A stretch of 64,000 bases of DNA from Methanosarcina sp. MTP4 (GCF_000970045.1 NZ_CP009505.1:1054001-1118000), one strand, 5' to 3'. Shown: positions 36,147-45,039, counted from the stretch's first letter. Notes: generated from the letters alone by a model not told the origin. Numbers and translations are program-made.

Positions 36147-36176
36147 AAGTAAACTTTACTTGATATGTATAAAAAT
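36147..36176 (-). promoter_or_regulatory. cfbA-E promoter with palindromic operator candidate
   Basis: Minus-strand TATA box at 36168-36176 (plus TATAAAAAT) predicts a transcript start near 36146. A perfect 15-bp palindrome with one central base, AAGTAAA-C-TTTACTT (36147-36161), lies between the TATA box and that start, where a bound repressor would block transcription. Confidence 0.5.
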
Positions 36177-36448
36177 CCAACCTATATGAGTATTTTCGTA
36201 GAATAGGGGCGACATAAAGCTGAAATTGAGATGAAAACCGCAAGAGGGGTGGAATACAATATAACTTGATTTGAATCTCGGCAGAGTTAACAGAGTAAAC
36301 AAAAAAGAAGAGGGAAAATGAGAGGGCTTAAGGGAGCAGTAAAAGATTACAGAAGAATGTGAAAGAAAGCAGCGGAAAGATAATAGAGCCATGGGTCGTA
36401 AAACCCGGGGCCCGGAAAAATTGCGGAAAATTCCGCTGCCATGAAAAT

Positions 36449-36841
36449 TTAGAGTGCTTCTTCTACCCTCTTGTATACCAGGTCTGCGATAAGCTCGTCA
36501 GCACCCAGGGGCTTTGCATAGCAGAGGGGAACTTCGTTCCCGTCGACTGAGAGGGCCCCACAGCCGTTTTCATCCAGGTTAAGGATGCCAGGGATGTCCT
36601 TTGTGATGTGTATGCCTGAGGCTAAGAAGACCGGCACGGCCGCAATCTTCGTGACCCCTGTCCCGGAGAAGGCTGCAATAGCTTCGTCCAGGGTAGGCTC
36701 ACTGTTTTCCATGAAACCGGCCCTTACGACCACATCAGCGTGCTTCTGTGCAATGTAATCAGCGATCTGTGTAACGACTTCCTTGTTGTACTGAAGTCTG
36801 CTCCCGTGCCCGATGGCCAGGATTCCGAGTTTTTCTGTCAT
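36449..36841 (-). CDS. cfbA: CbiX-S/CfbA-type chelatase (copy 2)
   Basis: 130 aa from the ATG at 36841, set by GAGG about 8 bases upstream; the frame is open to 36949. Closely similar along its whole length to the other CfbA, with the same metal-binding His residues (H12, H78) and the same [11 protein letters not shown] start. Differences cluster in residues 22-60 and the C-terminus. It may be a second nickel chelatase or one tuned to cobalt for cobamide synthesis. A minus-strand TATA-like AGTTATATTCC near 36925-36935 suggests its own promoter. Confidence 0.9.
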   Translation of the reverse strand: MTEKLGILAIGHGSRLQYNKEVVTQIADYIAQKHADVVVRAGFMENSEPTLDEAIAAFSGTGVTKIAAVPVFLASGIHITKDIPGILNLDENGCGALSVDGNEVPLCYAKPLGADELIADLVYKRVEEAL

Positions 36842-36992
36842 TTTCAAAACCTCTTCATTTTTTGCAATTAACACAATAATTTTGATTTGTAATATCCTGA
36901 AAGTTCTAGATACTTGGAATTGATGGAATATAACTTTTTTGAAAGCCAAAAAAATCTAATAAAATTTAGAAAGATTCGGCCGTTTCTTAAAC

Positions 36993-37919
36993 TTAAAATT
37001 CAACGAGTCCGCCGGGATAGTATGCGACCCTTGTTCCTCCCAGGTACATACCTCCCGGGTGCAGGTAGCCGTTCGACCCGCTCCAGTCAAGGTTCAGCCA
37101 GTACTGCCTTTCCCCCTTTTCAAGGTCCCGTTCCGAATACCAGATGCTTTCCGCATAGGAATAGCGCCCGTAAATATAATATAAAATTTCATACGCTGTG
37201 GCCTGGTCGTCTCCGATATAAATCTCGGGATAAGCATGGCCGTAAGTCTCGGTTCTCACCGTAACGATCCGCGTATTGAAACCCATGTTCTCCATCAGCG
37301 CGGACATGACGATAGAATAGTCATCGCAGTCCCCCTCATACCCGTCCCTTATCGTCTGCGCCGCCCCGAAGAAAAACTCGGAATTTTTGTCATACCTGTA
37401 TTCCCATTGCCCGTTCACATAATCAAAAACAGCACAGACATCTTTGATATCGTATCCCGAGTCTTTCCCGGTTATCCTATAGATCTCCCGGGAAATTTCC
37501 TCATCCTCGGGATCGATCGCCCGCCTAAAATTCAACGAAAGTATCCGATAGTCTTTGGGATAAACCGCGCTCGATATTTCCTCGGTGTAAATCGGGACTC
37601 CGGGTACTTCCACTGAGGTAGAAGAAGGAGATGACGGGGAAGAAGGGGAAGAAGAGGAAGAAGATGGAGAAACCTCACTTTCCGGTGTCCCCTCTTCGAT
37701 CCCACTTCCTCCGTTTTCGCCGGAACCCGCCTCATCCTCAAGGACATGGTCCGTCTGGCCGGCTACGAAACGCTCAACTTCCCCGACAACGATATTCTCC
37801 ACTTCAGAAACCGCCTCTTCGGCCTCATCCGTTGAAATGGCAGGGAAATCTATGCAACCGGCAGTGAGAAGGAGGAGAAGGGTTATTGAGATGAGTTTAA
37901 AGGAAGTTCGTCGGGGCAT
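36993..37919 (-). CDS. Transglutaminase-like lipoprotein
   Basis: 308 aa, exported and probably lipid-anchored: residues 1-22 are a signal peptide ending in the lipobox LTAGC. A Glu-rich stretch and a Ser/Pro low-complexity spacer (about 84-100) follow. The C-terminal transglutaminase-like core has the triad region GDCDDYSIVMSALMENMG (Cys), TYGHAYPEIYI (His) and a later Asp in NLDWSG. Such proteins may act as cysteine peptidases or cross-linking enzymes at the cell surface. Substrate unknown. Confidence 0.85.
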   Translation of the reverse strand: MPRRTSFKLISITLLLLLTAGCIDFPAISTDEAEEAVSEVENIVVGEVERFVAGQTDHVLEDEAGSGENGGSGIEEGTPESEVSPSSSSSSPSSPSSPSSTSVEVPGVPIYTEEISSAVYPKDYRILSLNFRRAIDPEDEEISREIYRITGKDSGYDIKDVCAVFDYVNGQWEYRYDKNSEFFFGAAQTIRDGYEGDCDDYSIVMSALMENMGFNTRIVTVRTETYGHAYPEIYIGDDQATAYEILYYIYGRYSYAESIWYSERDLEKGERQYWLNLDWSGSNGYLHPGGMYLGGTRVAYYPGGLVEF

Positions 37920-37972
37920 GGGGAAGACTCGCTAGTACCTTTCAATGAGTATATGGTTTTGAACGTATTTGA

Positions 37973-38060
37973 TTTATTTCAAATATCAGTTTATTTCAAA
38001 TATCAGTTTATTTCAAATATCAGTTTATTTCAAATATCAAGTTTACTTCAAATATCAAAT
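37973..38060. repeat. 17-bp tandem repeat, 4 copies plus a degenerate one
   Basis: Unit TTTATTTCAAATATCAG at 37973-37989, 37990-38006, 38007-38023 and 38024-38040, then a diverged copy. Lies 53 bases upstream of the lipoprotein start, in its promoter region. Confidence 0.9.
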
Positions 38061-38577
38061 TTTTTACTTCAAACACCTCTTTGCCTCAACTTTCAAATTC
38101 AAACAAAATTTCGCATTCTAATATTTCAATAGGTACGTAGTAGCAATAAATAGAACTTGAAGCTTTCTTATTGTGGGAATCCTGAAGCCTTTTCCAGATG
38201 TCTTTTACACTCACTTACACTCGCCCATTTCTCCATCCCCGCGATTTCAAAATATCATACGCTCCTAAAACAAAAAAACACACTCATATGGCCTCATTCA
38301 CTTCCACACAAACGCAGAGATAAATAATATGCCACAAAATTTATCATCAAAACCTCCTGAGTGCCAAGGCCGTAACAATGTTTAATAAATAAGACAAAAT
38401 ACTTGTGAAAACATTCTTTTACCTGGGAGAGAGAATAGCGCAAGCAAACCGGATATGCCGGTGAAATGGGAATATGGGGGGAGATTAAGGAGCCTAACGT
38501 AGTATGGGGGTACTGCATAGGGCAATTCCAACCTCCCTTCATCTGCCACCTTTCCTCTGCATTAAGTAACATTCTCC
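38061..38577. other. Gene-free region
   Basis: About 500 bases with no supported gene, upstream of the lipoprotein gene and downstream of the AlkD-type gene. A minus-strand frame at 38294-38581 reads as Pro/Tyr/Cys-rich sequence with no family features and is not called. Confidence 0.35.
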
Positions 38578-39288
38578 TCATTTTTCCATGGCCATAGCCC
38601 TCATGTCCTGGGGGAGTTTTTCAATCGCGAACCTAAGTGCCGTCCTGGGCATCTCTTTCTTGTTTTTCATCACATATTCGAAGACTTCCTCCCGGTGGGC
38701 TTTGCTTGCTTCTTTGAGCAGTCAGCCGTAACCCTTCCGGACAAGGTCTTCTTCATCCTGCAACAGGCTGTCGGAAATCTCAAAAATATCTTCCAGGAAC
38801 CTGCCTTTCCGGGCAGGCAAAACCAGGGTCACGGCAGCAGCACGCCTTAGCCACATGTTCCCGGACTTTGTCCAGGTTTTGAGCCGTTCTATGTACCCTG
38901 GGAACTGTTCGATAAAAGAGGCTACGGCGTGGTTGCAGAGGGTATCGCATTTCGCCCAGTTGTTGACGTACTTTTTAAGCCAGCTTTCAAAAACCTGTAA
39001 ATCTCCCTCATCATAATCCTTTTTTACAAGGTACGCCCACTGGAATGCGATAAAAGCCTCTTCGCAGTAGTCTGACTTCAGAAGCTCTTCACACAGAGAA
39101 AAGATCTCTCTTTTGTCTTCCGGTTTGATTTCTTCAAAATATTTCTTTGCAAGTTTCCCCACAACGGAACTCTTCACCCCGTAGCATTTCACCTCTTCCT
39201 TAAAAAAACGCTGATAATTGTTTTTCGTTTTCTCGTCCACGTTTTGCACTAAATCCTCTTTAATGCTGGAGATTATATCATCGGTCAT
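38578..39288 (-). pseudogene. AlkD-type DNA alkylation repair protein, premature TGA
   Basis: The full frame encodes 236 residues if the in-frame TGA at 38722-38724 is ignored. HEAT-like repeat protein of the AlkD/DNA-7-methylguanine glycosylase family: FFKEEVKCYGVKSS, AFIAFQWAYL, WLKKYVNNWAKCDTLC, SGNMWLRRAAAVTL, EEDLVRKGYG. After the TGA the same frame continues in family style (LLKEASKAHREEVFEYV, PRTALRFAIEKLP) to a second TGA at 38578. The premature TGA sits where relatives have Trp (KGYGW-LLKEA), a one-base TGG to TGA change. The truncated 188-aa form lacks the last helical repeat and may be inactive. Confidence 0.85.
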
Positions 39289-39674
39289 GTTTTAGTAATT
39301 ATTTAAGATGTTAAATATACTTTATTTAACGGGCTCATTCAATGGTGCATTCAACAGATTTATCCAGCGTAATTAACCTCCCGATACCACTTCCCGATAC
39401 CACTTCCCGACACCACCTCCCGACAGAACCCACTAACAAAACCCGCTGAAAGAATCCATCAACAGAACCCGCTGGCATCAATCTTTTCTTTCTACTTTCC
39501 CTACCCATCTCTTTTAAATAAATACAAAAAATTTATAATTGATTCAGAGTAAAATAGTTAATAGTTAAAAAAATTGAATTTGTGAAATCTGACAGAGCTA
39601 AATTCGCCAAAAGGAAAGCCATGGAATAAACGACGAGAAAGATTAAGAGGAAAAATCGAGAGGAGATGGTAAAA
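39289..39674. repeat. Gap with 13-bp repeats
   Basis: About 386 bases without a gene. Three to four copies of a 13-bp unit (TTCCCGATACCAC and variants, about 39378-39430) are followed by a degenerate AACAGAACCCGCT repeat. The ribosome site GAGAGGAG (39658-39665) serves the following gene. Confidence 0.7.
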
Positions 39675-41489
39675 ATGGGATTGAAAGACGTTGTATTCGG
39701 GGTTGCGACCTGCGGCCTTTATAATATAGGAAAGGCTGCCTATCAGGGAGGGAACGCTGCAGAAGATATGGGAAAGGCTGCGGAACAGGCGGGAACGGCT
39801 ATTGCGGTTATCGGCTCGACCATTGAGGCGCTTGGCGAGCAGCTTTCCTCGCTTCTGGAAGAGACCGAGGAACTGATCACAATCAAGAGGATGAGCCCGC
39901 GGGACGAGGACGAGCTCTGGGATGAGGAAAAGGAGAGACTTGCCGACCTCAGGGAGGAGAAAGAAAAGATCGAAGCCAAACTCAAAGAGCTTGGGGTGGA
40001 CAACCCGGATAAGGTCGACTTCGACTTCTGGGACATGCTCACGGACTGGTCGAACATGTTTGAGACCTTCCAGTTGCTGGCAAGACTTACGGCAGTTAAC
40101 AGTGAAATTGCAGGAATCCTCTACCAGGAACCCGGAGTGCTGACCGAGGGTATCTACTGCGCAAAAGAGGTGCTTGAACGCTTCAATACCCTGGAACAAC
40201 CCAAGATCGAGGACATCCTGGACTCCCTGGACGACAACCTTGAGGTCAGCGAAGAAGTCATGCAGGAGGTAAAAAAGCTCTTTGTCACGAAAAAGAAAGT
40301 GCCAATCCCGGAAATCGAGCTCTCCCCGGACGTGAAAGATAAGCTGGGAAAGCTTGAGCTTGACAAAAAGTACTACGAGGGACTGCTCGGCAGGAAAGAG
40401 AAACTGGCCCTCCAGTTTGCCGGAGCAATGGAAAAGCTTCCCGAAAAGAAATTCGAGATCAGCGGCAGTGGGATAAAAATTGTTGAGGCAGGCCTTCAAA
40501 TTCCGGGAATTGAGGGAATCCCAGAAATCGAAGGAATTCCGGATATCAAGGAAATCCCCGGAACTATTGAAATCCCGGGAATCGTGAAAGACCCTGAAAA
40601 GTTTTCGGACATCATAGGCAGCTTAAAGGTCTCGGAACTTTCTGGAAAAAGCCCGGATGAGGTCGTAAACGCTGCAAAACTCCTGAAAGAAACCGCTTCC
40701 ATGAAACTCGCAAGCAGCGAGGCAGGAGTAAAGAAGGCAGAGGTAAAAGATGAAAAAGTAAAGGAGCCAGCAGTAAGGGAGGCGGAGGTAGAGAAAGAAA
40801 GGACAACTTCCCCGGAAATTCCAAATCCGGAAGAAGAGCCGGAACTGAGAAATACAGTTGTAGAACCCGCTTTTGCAGAAATAAAACCGGAAATTCTGGA
40901 AGGTCTGAAATTCTCACTTGCCGGAATGGGAAATGCTCCGGTGGGGATCAGGCAGCCCCAGGCTGCAAGGATCTCGGCAAGTATGAATACGAAATTTGAC
41001 GGGTTCCAGAAAAATTACGAGTTCCTTAAAGCCCAGACCACTTTTTATGAGAGGCAGCTCCTGAAACTCGACCGCAGGTTCGAGCTCCTGAACTATAGAT
41101 GGGAAGATGAGCCCGGGATAATTCCGCAGACCCTCGATGAAGTACACGATGTGCTTGAACGCCTGCACACCGAAGAACAGCCAAGAATCGATGCGGTGCT
41201 TGACACCCTGAACGCGAACCTTGAAGGGTCAAAGGAAGCCATTTCAACCCTGAAAGAAAATCTGGAGGAGTCAAAAGATGTCCTCTCGACACTCAAAGAA
41301 AACCTTGAGGAATCGAAAGAAGCTATCTCAAAGGTGAACGCTTCCCTGGATTCCATGCAGGGCGGTTTATCCTTCTTTGAGAAAAACTCCGGCATGCTCA
41401 GGACAGGTGCGCTCGTGCTGGGGGGGCTTGTGGTGCTGAACCTTTTCTTCGGGCTGATCGTGTTGTTTAGGGCAGCCCTGGGGATTTGA
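39675..41489 (+). CDS. Coiled-coil protein with C-terminal membrane anchor
   Basis: 604 aa, no family recognised. Start at 39675, since GAGAGGAG sits 9 bases before it and too close to the alternative ATG at 39666. The N-terminus (VVFGVATCGLYNIGKAAYQGG) is hydrophobic and Gly-rich. Two copies of a domain, near residues 150-190 and 478-515, share EPG...VLER...EQP-ID-LD-L..NLE. A short repeat of Ile-Pro-Glu/Gly units (about 275-305) and a Lys/Glu-rich spacer separate them. Tandem LKENLEESKE-type repeats and a single membrane segment (about 575-600) end the protein. Likely a tethered structural or signalling protein. Confidence 0.8.
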   Translation: MGLKDVVFGVATCGLYNIGKAAYQGGNAAEDMGKAAEQAGTAIAVIGSTIEALGEQLSSLLEETEELITIKRMSPRDEDELWDEEKERLADLREEKEKIEAKLKELGVDNPDKVDFDFWDMLTDWSNMFETFQLLARLTAVNSEIAGILYQEPGVLTEGIYCAKEVLERFNTLEQPKIEDILDSLDDNLEVSEEVMQEVKKLFVTKKKVPIPEIELSPDVKDKLGKLELDKKYYEGLLGRKEKLALQFAGAMEKLPEKKFEISGSGIKIVEAGLQIPGIEGIPEIEGIPDIKEIPGTIEIPGIVKDPEKFSDIIGSLKVSELSGKSPDEVVNAAKLLKETASMKLASSEAGVKKAEVKDEKVKEPAVREAEVEKERTTSPEIPNPEEEPELRNTVVEPAFAEIKPEILEGLKFSLAGMGNAPVGIRQPQAARISASMNTKFDGFQKNYEFLKAQTTFYERQLLKLDRRFELLNYRWEDEPGIIPQTLDEVHDVLERLHTEEQPRIDAVLDTLNANLEGSKEAISTLKENLEESKDVLSTLKENLEESKEAISKVNASLDSMQGGLSFFEKNSGMLRTGALVLGGLVVLNLFFGLIVLFRAALGI

Positions 41490-41583
41490 AAAATTCCCCC
41501 CACTTTTTACCCATTTTTTACTACGAAGCACGAACATACAATTCTGGCAAACATTTTTCCGGACTTAAATCTATCTGTCTTCA

Positions 41584-42078
41584 ATGCCGAAAGTAAGAAT
41601 CCGCCCCCAGGAACTTTCTGATGCAGAGCGTTTTTTCGAAATCATCATGAACACGAACATGGAGTTTCTGGAAGTCCCTGTAAAAACCCTTGAGGATGAG
41701 GAGTGCTTCATGCAACTAAATGAAGTAAAGCGCAGGAAGCATTTAGAGTACAACTACAGCATTCTCCTGGACGGAAAGCTTGTGGGGGCATGTGGGCTAA
41801 AAATTGACCAGCACAGGCCCTACATAGGAGAGATCGGGTACTTCGTGGATGAAGCATACCAGGGAAGGGAGATTGCAACTGAGGCGGTGAAACTTCTGGA
41901 AAAGATCGGGTTTGAACAGTTTTGCTTGCAGAGAATCATTATCCTTCTGGATGTCCGGAACCGGGCGAGTGAGAGGGTAGCGCAGAAGTGCGGGTACGAA
42001 AATGAAGGAGTCCTGAAAAAAGTCCACAAAATCGGAGAAGAGTTTCACGACTGTTTCCTGTACGCAAAAACAGCGTAA
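41584..42078 (+). CDS. GNAT N-acetyltransferase (RimJ/RimL type)
   Basis: 164 aa. Transfers acetyl from acetyl-CoA to a protein N-terminus or small amine. Typical order: N-terminal RPQELSDAERFFEI, the strand VGACGLKIDQHRPYIGEIGYFV, the CoA loop YQGREIATEAVKLLEKIGF, and LDVRNRASERVAQKCGYENEG. No membrane or fused domains. Only 94 bases after the coiled-coil gene on the same strand. Substrate unknown. Confidence 0.9.
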   Translation: MPKVRIRPQELSDAERFFEIIMNTNMEFLEVPVKTLEDEECFMQLNEVKRRKHLEYNYSILLDGKLVGACGLKIDQHRPYIGEIGYFVDEAYQGREIATEAVKLLEKIGFEQFCLQRIIILLDVRNRASERVAQKCGYENEGVLKKVHKIGEEFHDCFLYAKTA

Positions 42079-42114
42079 ACCCCATGTCCCGAAAAATCTT
42101 TTTTTCAGGCCATC

Positions 42115-42471
42115 TTAGAACCAGCCCATGGCCTGGATGAAGCTGTTCCCATACCAGACGACCATGATATTGTTTATGGTTGCCATGATCCCTAAAAATT
42201 CGATAACGTGCTTGGTGAAGTCCCATTTGGCCGGAAATAACTTGATTAAGGGAAATATAAGGAAAAGCCCAAGAATCAAGATTATTTTCAGGAACAGAAG
42301 AGAAAAAATCCCGTAGTGTTCCAGAATTAGCGCAGGAAGCGGGTTGAATTCTTCCCCGTAGGGCAGGGCATACCAGGTGGAAGCCCAATCCCCTATTATG
42401 TAGAAAATGATGATAAACCTAACCTCGTGTACGAAAGAATGGAATGAAACTCTCGAATAGTTGAATTTCAA
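42115..42471 (-). CDS. Small membrane protein, paralog of 45046-45405
   Basis: 118 aa with about three or four membrane segments (20-40, 55-75, 85-110). TTG start at 42471 with a strong GGGAGGGG site 5 bases upstream. Shares FYIIGDW--T-YAL-YG, LPA-I---YGIF--L-LK and WDFT with the protein at 45046-45405, so the two are paralogs. It resembles the DUF5658 type of small archaeal membrane proteins, from memory. Function unknown. Confidence 0.75.
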   Translation of the reverse strand: MKFNYSRVSFHSFVHEVRFIIIFYIIGDWASTWYALPYGEEFNPLPALILEHYGIFSLLFLKIILILGLFLIFPLIKLFPAKWDFTKHVIEFLGIMATINNIMVVWYGNSFIQAMGWF

Positions 42472-42641
42472 CAGACCCCTCCCGGATAAATTTCTCTCTT
42501 TAATTCTAATGTGATTTTATTTTATCTGATTATATACTTGCAGGAAACAAAAATATTGAAGAATAATTTTCCTTATCTCAAAGATTTCCAGAAATTTGCA
42601 AGTTTTCCCGGGAAATATCAGGCTCTATTAGAAAATACAAA

Positions 42642-42810
42642 ACAGAATGATCTGACAAAATGGTCTGACAAAATGGTCTGACAAAATGATCTGACAAAAT
42701 GATCTGACAAAATGGTCTGACAAAATGATCTGACAAAATGATCTGACAAAATGATCTAACAAAATGATCTGACAAAATGATCTGACAAAATGATCTGACA
42801 AAATGATTCT
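42642..42810. repeat. 13-bp tandem repeat, 13 copies
   Basis: Thirteen contiguous units of ACAAAATGATCTG (A/G variation at one position; first and last copies diverged). No spacers, so not CRISPR. Both strands stay open through it in several frames, as expected for a 13-bp period without stops; I do not call these genes. Confidence 0.95.
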
Positions 42811-43115
42811 ACAGGAGAGAGCGTATTGCGTTGTGCCTAAAGTGGGGATGTGTATCGAGTTCTTTGAGCCAATGCCTTGATGATTCAAGTACTCGAGGGA
42901 AGTACCTCCCTCAACTCCGAAGGAGGTAGGGAGGGGTAGTTCACTGTCCCAAGTTAAAAGTATTTACTTTTTAATCATAAGTTACAGAAAAACTCAACTG
43001 ATTCAAAAAAAATTGTCGGGCCTCCCGATAACAAACGGCCCGGTCCGGCAAAGGCCAGCGGAGACCTGGCCCTTTCTCCAGACAGTTTATATTTCAAGGT
43101 TTGCGCCTTTGCAAT
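42811..43115. other. Gene-free region 3' of pore-forming-type gene
   Basis: Contains complementary Pu/Py blocks (TACCTCCC near 42902 and GGAGGTAGGGAGG near 42921) and a hairpin GGCCAG/CTGGCC (43053-43058, 43066-43071). The hairpin could terminate the minus-strand gene at 43116. Confidence 0.4.
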
Positions 43116-43994
43116 TTACAAAGCTACATTGTCAGCTACTGCTGCTTTATCAGCCTCGAAGAACATCCCCTTCAGCTGACCTGCCGGGTCTCTGAGTTCT
43201 ATTTTTGAGTTTGAGTAGTAGCCAATCTCGATGTCTTCCGTGTATTCCCTGGTGGTCGGCAGGGATGCTGCACCCATAACCCCGCCGATGCCAAGAGCCC
43301 AGAAATGGTGGTCCTTGTACGTTGGGTTGTAGTTGATAGCAGTGGAGCCGATCAGATATGCTTTGTAAACAATCCTGACCTTCATCACCCCTCTGCTGGC
43401 TGTGAGCTGGGCTTCAACCGATTCCCCGGGTTCCAACTCAACCTTGACTCCCGAACTCGATCCGACCGTGATGCTCTTGCTCTCAGAGCCACCCTGGCCC
43501 CAGGAATGGCTGTAGGACATGGATGTTTCTCCCCCTCCGCCGGCTCCCAGGAAACTGACGTTATATGTAAACTTCTGCCCTACCTCGATCGTGTCCGTTT
43601 GGGACCAGTTGCTCTCCACAGTATTGGTGACCTGGTCCGAAATGCTGGCATCGAAAGTTGCTTTTTTACTGCTGCTGTTGCTAAAAGTCTTTGTTGCCAC
43701 AATCACAGGCTCCGAGGTAATCCCTCTTATTGTTGCACTCTGGACGACGAGCACTGTCTCTACTTCAGGCCAACCATATGTTTTGTAAAGGTCGTCCCAG
43801 GGGGTAGGGCTGTGTAAATATGCGTCATTTGGTCTCTTCCCAAAATACTTGTTAACGGCATCCTTAAGACCTCCGTCCTGAATGCTGAATGTCGTTCTTT
43901 CTTTATCGGTGATTATGTGCTGTACGCTTCCTGAGGCATTGACACTTGAAGTAGCTGTGTCTGACCCCGCATTAACACTAATTTCAATACCCAT
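43116..43994 (-). CDS. Aerolysin-like beta-pore-forming protein
   Basis: 292 aa from the ATG at 43994. The central 100-230 region has the Ser/Thr-rich alternating pattern of the aerolysin/ETX-MTX2 fold: TKTFSNSSSKKATFDASISD, VESNWSQTDTIEVGQKFTYNV, a Gly-rich insertion-loop-like segment (GAGGGGETSMSYSHSWGQGG), SKSITVGSSSGVKVELEPGESV, then LTASRGVMKVRIVYKAYLIGS. The N-terminus includes a KTYGWPEVETVLVVQSATIRG strand. No signal peptide is seen. Likely oligomerises on membranes, or is a non-toxic relative of such proteins. TATA-like AAAAATTAATATA (44018-44030) predicts a nearly leaderless transcript. Confidence 0.75.
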   Translation of the reverse strand: MGIEISVNAGSDTATSSVNASGSVQHIITDKERTTFSIQDGGLKDAVNKYFGKRPNDAYLHSPTPWDDLYKTYGWPEVETVLVVQSATIRGITSEPVIVATKTFSNSSSKKATFDASISDQVTNTVESNWSQTDTIEVGQKFTYNVSFLGAGGGGETSMSYSHSWGQGGSESKSITVGSSSGVKVELEPGESVEAQLTASRGVMKVRIVYKAYLIGSTAINYNPTYKDHHFWALGIGGVMGAASLPTTREYTEDIEIGYYSNSKIELRDPAGQLKGMFFEADKAAVADNVAL

Positions 43995-44133
43995 AACACT
44001 TCTTATGTCTCGCACAGTATATTAATTTTTTCCAACAGTCATGGGTTAAACTTCTGTGTACCCTATGAATATCGGTTCAAAAAGATCGCTAAAAAGAATA
44101 CCGGTACTTTCTATTTAAACGCAAGAAAGAAAA

Positions 44134-45039
44134 ATGTTAAAGAATATTATTCCGAAACCGAAAAGAACAGAGCTGGTAAAAATGATCGAAAACATACCCC
44201 AAACCCCAGGGGAAATTCCTCAAACCCCGGGGGAAACCCACGAACTTCACATGAACGCTGAGTCCCTTCTGGAACTAAGGAATGTCACGGTTGTCCGGGG
44301 AGGGAAAAAGATCCTGGACTCGGTATCCCTCTCAGTGAAGCCGGGGGAACACGTGGCGATCATAGGGCCAAACGGCTCTGGCAAATCCTCCCTGATCAAG
44401 ACTTTCATGAAGGAGTACCACCCTCTGGTAGGGGCAGAGGGCACTGTCCTGAAAATTATGGGCAGGAAGACCTGGCACGTTTTCGAGCTCAGGAAGATGC
44501 TCGGGATCGTTTCGGGGGACCTCCAGCAGACCTGCTGCCGCCCTATCAGGGTGCTGGACGTCGTGCTCTCGGGATTTTTCAGTAGCATAGGGATCTATTA
44601 CAACCACAGGGTCACTCCGGAGATGGAAGTCAGGGCAAGGGAAGTTCTATCCTTTCTTGAAGTTGCCTGGCTGGCAGACAGGCTGATGAGCGAGATTTCC
44701 ACGGGCGAAGCCCGGAAGGTGCTGATCGCAAGGGCGCTTGTCCACGACCCTCAGGTCCTTATCCTGGACGAACCCTCAAACAGCCTGGACTTAAAAGCCC
44801 TCCACACCTTTCGTGAGAGTGTCCGGAAAATCGCCCACTCGGGAAAGAGCGTTGTCCTCGTTACCCACGACCTCCAGGACGTCATCCCCGAAATCAGCCG
44901 TGTGATCCTTATCAGGAACGGACGGGTCTTCAGGGACGGCAAAAAAGAAGAAATCCTTACCGACGCCAACCTCTCGGAACTTTTTTCCCTTCCCGTAAAA
45001 GTCCTGGAAAATGAAGGGTACTATCAAGCCTGGACCTGA
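44134..45039 (+). CDS. Orphan ABC transporter ATP-binding protein
   Basis: 301 aa. ABC ATPase domain: Walker A GPNGSGKSS, signature ISTGEARKVLIARAL (a variant of LSGGQ, like ModF-type proteins), Walker B VLILDEPSNSLDLK, H-loop VTHDLQD. The N-terminal extension contains a short repeat (IPQTPGE twice). No permease or binding-protein gene is adjacent. A TATA-like CTATTTAAAC (44111-44120) would start transcription near 44138, just past the first ATG, so the ATG at 44182 may be the real start. Divergent from the pore-forming-type gene. Confidence 0.88.
   Translation: MLKNIIPKPKRTELVKMIENIPQTPGEIPQTPGETHELHMNAESLLELRNVTVVRGGKKILDSVSLSVKPGEHVAIIGPNGSGKSSLIKTFMKEYHPLVGAEGTVLKIMGRKTWHVFELRKMLGIVSGDLQQTCCRPIRVLDVVLSGFFSSIGIYYNHRVTPEMEVRAREVLSFLEVAWLADRLMSEISTGEARKVLIARALVHDPQVLILDEPSNSLDLKALHTFRESVRKIAHSGKSVVLVTHDLQDVIPEISRVILIRNGRVFRDGKKEEILTDANLSELFSLPVKVLENEGYYQAWT

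Noticed and set aside
38294-38581. Minus-strand frame of 95 codons next to the AlkD-type gene
   Set aside because: Composition is not protein-like and its start overlaps the true end of the AlkD-type frame.
38722-38724. Recoded stop codon (pyrrolysine-like)
   Set aside because: Methanosarcina pyrrolysine uses TAG; this is TGA, and the position fits a lost Trp codon.
42642-42810. Possible CRISPR array
   Set aside because: Units are contiguous with no unique spacers, and no cas genes are present.
42578-42888. Open minus-strand frames through the 13-bp repeat, reading as a 13-residue protein repeat
   Set aside because: The frames are an automatic result of a stop-free 13-bp unit read in three phases; no ribosome site and no family features.
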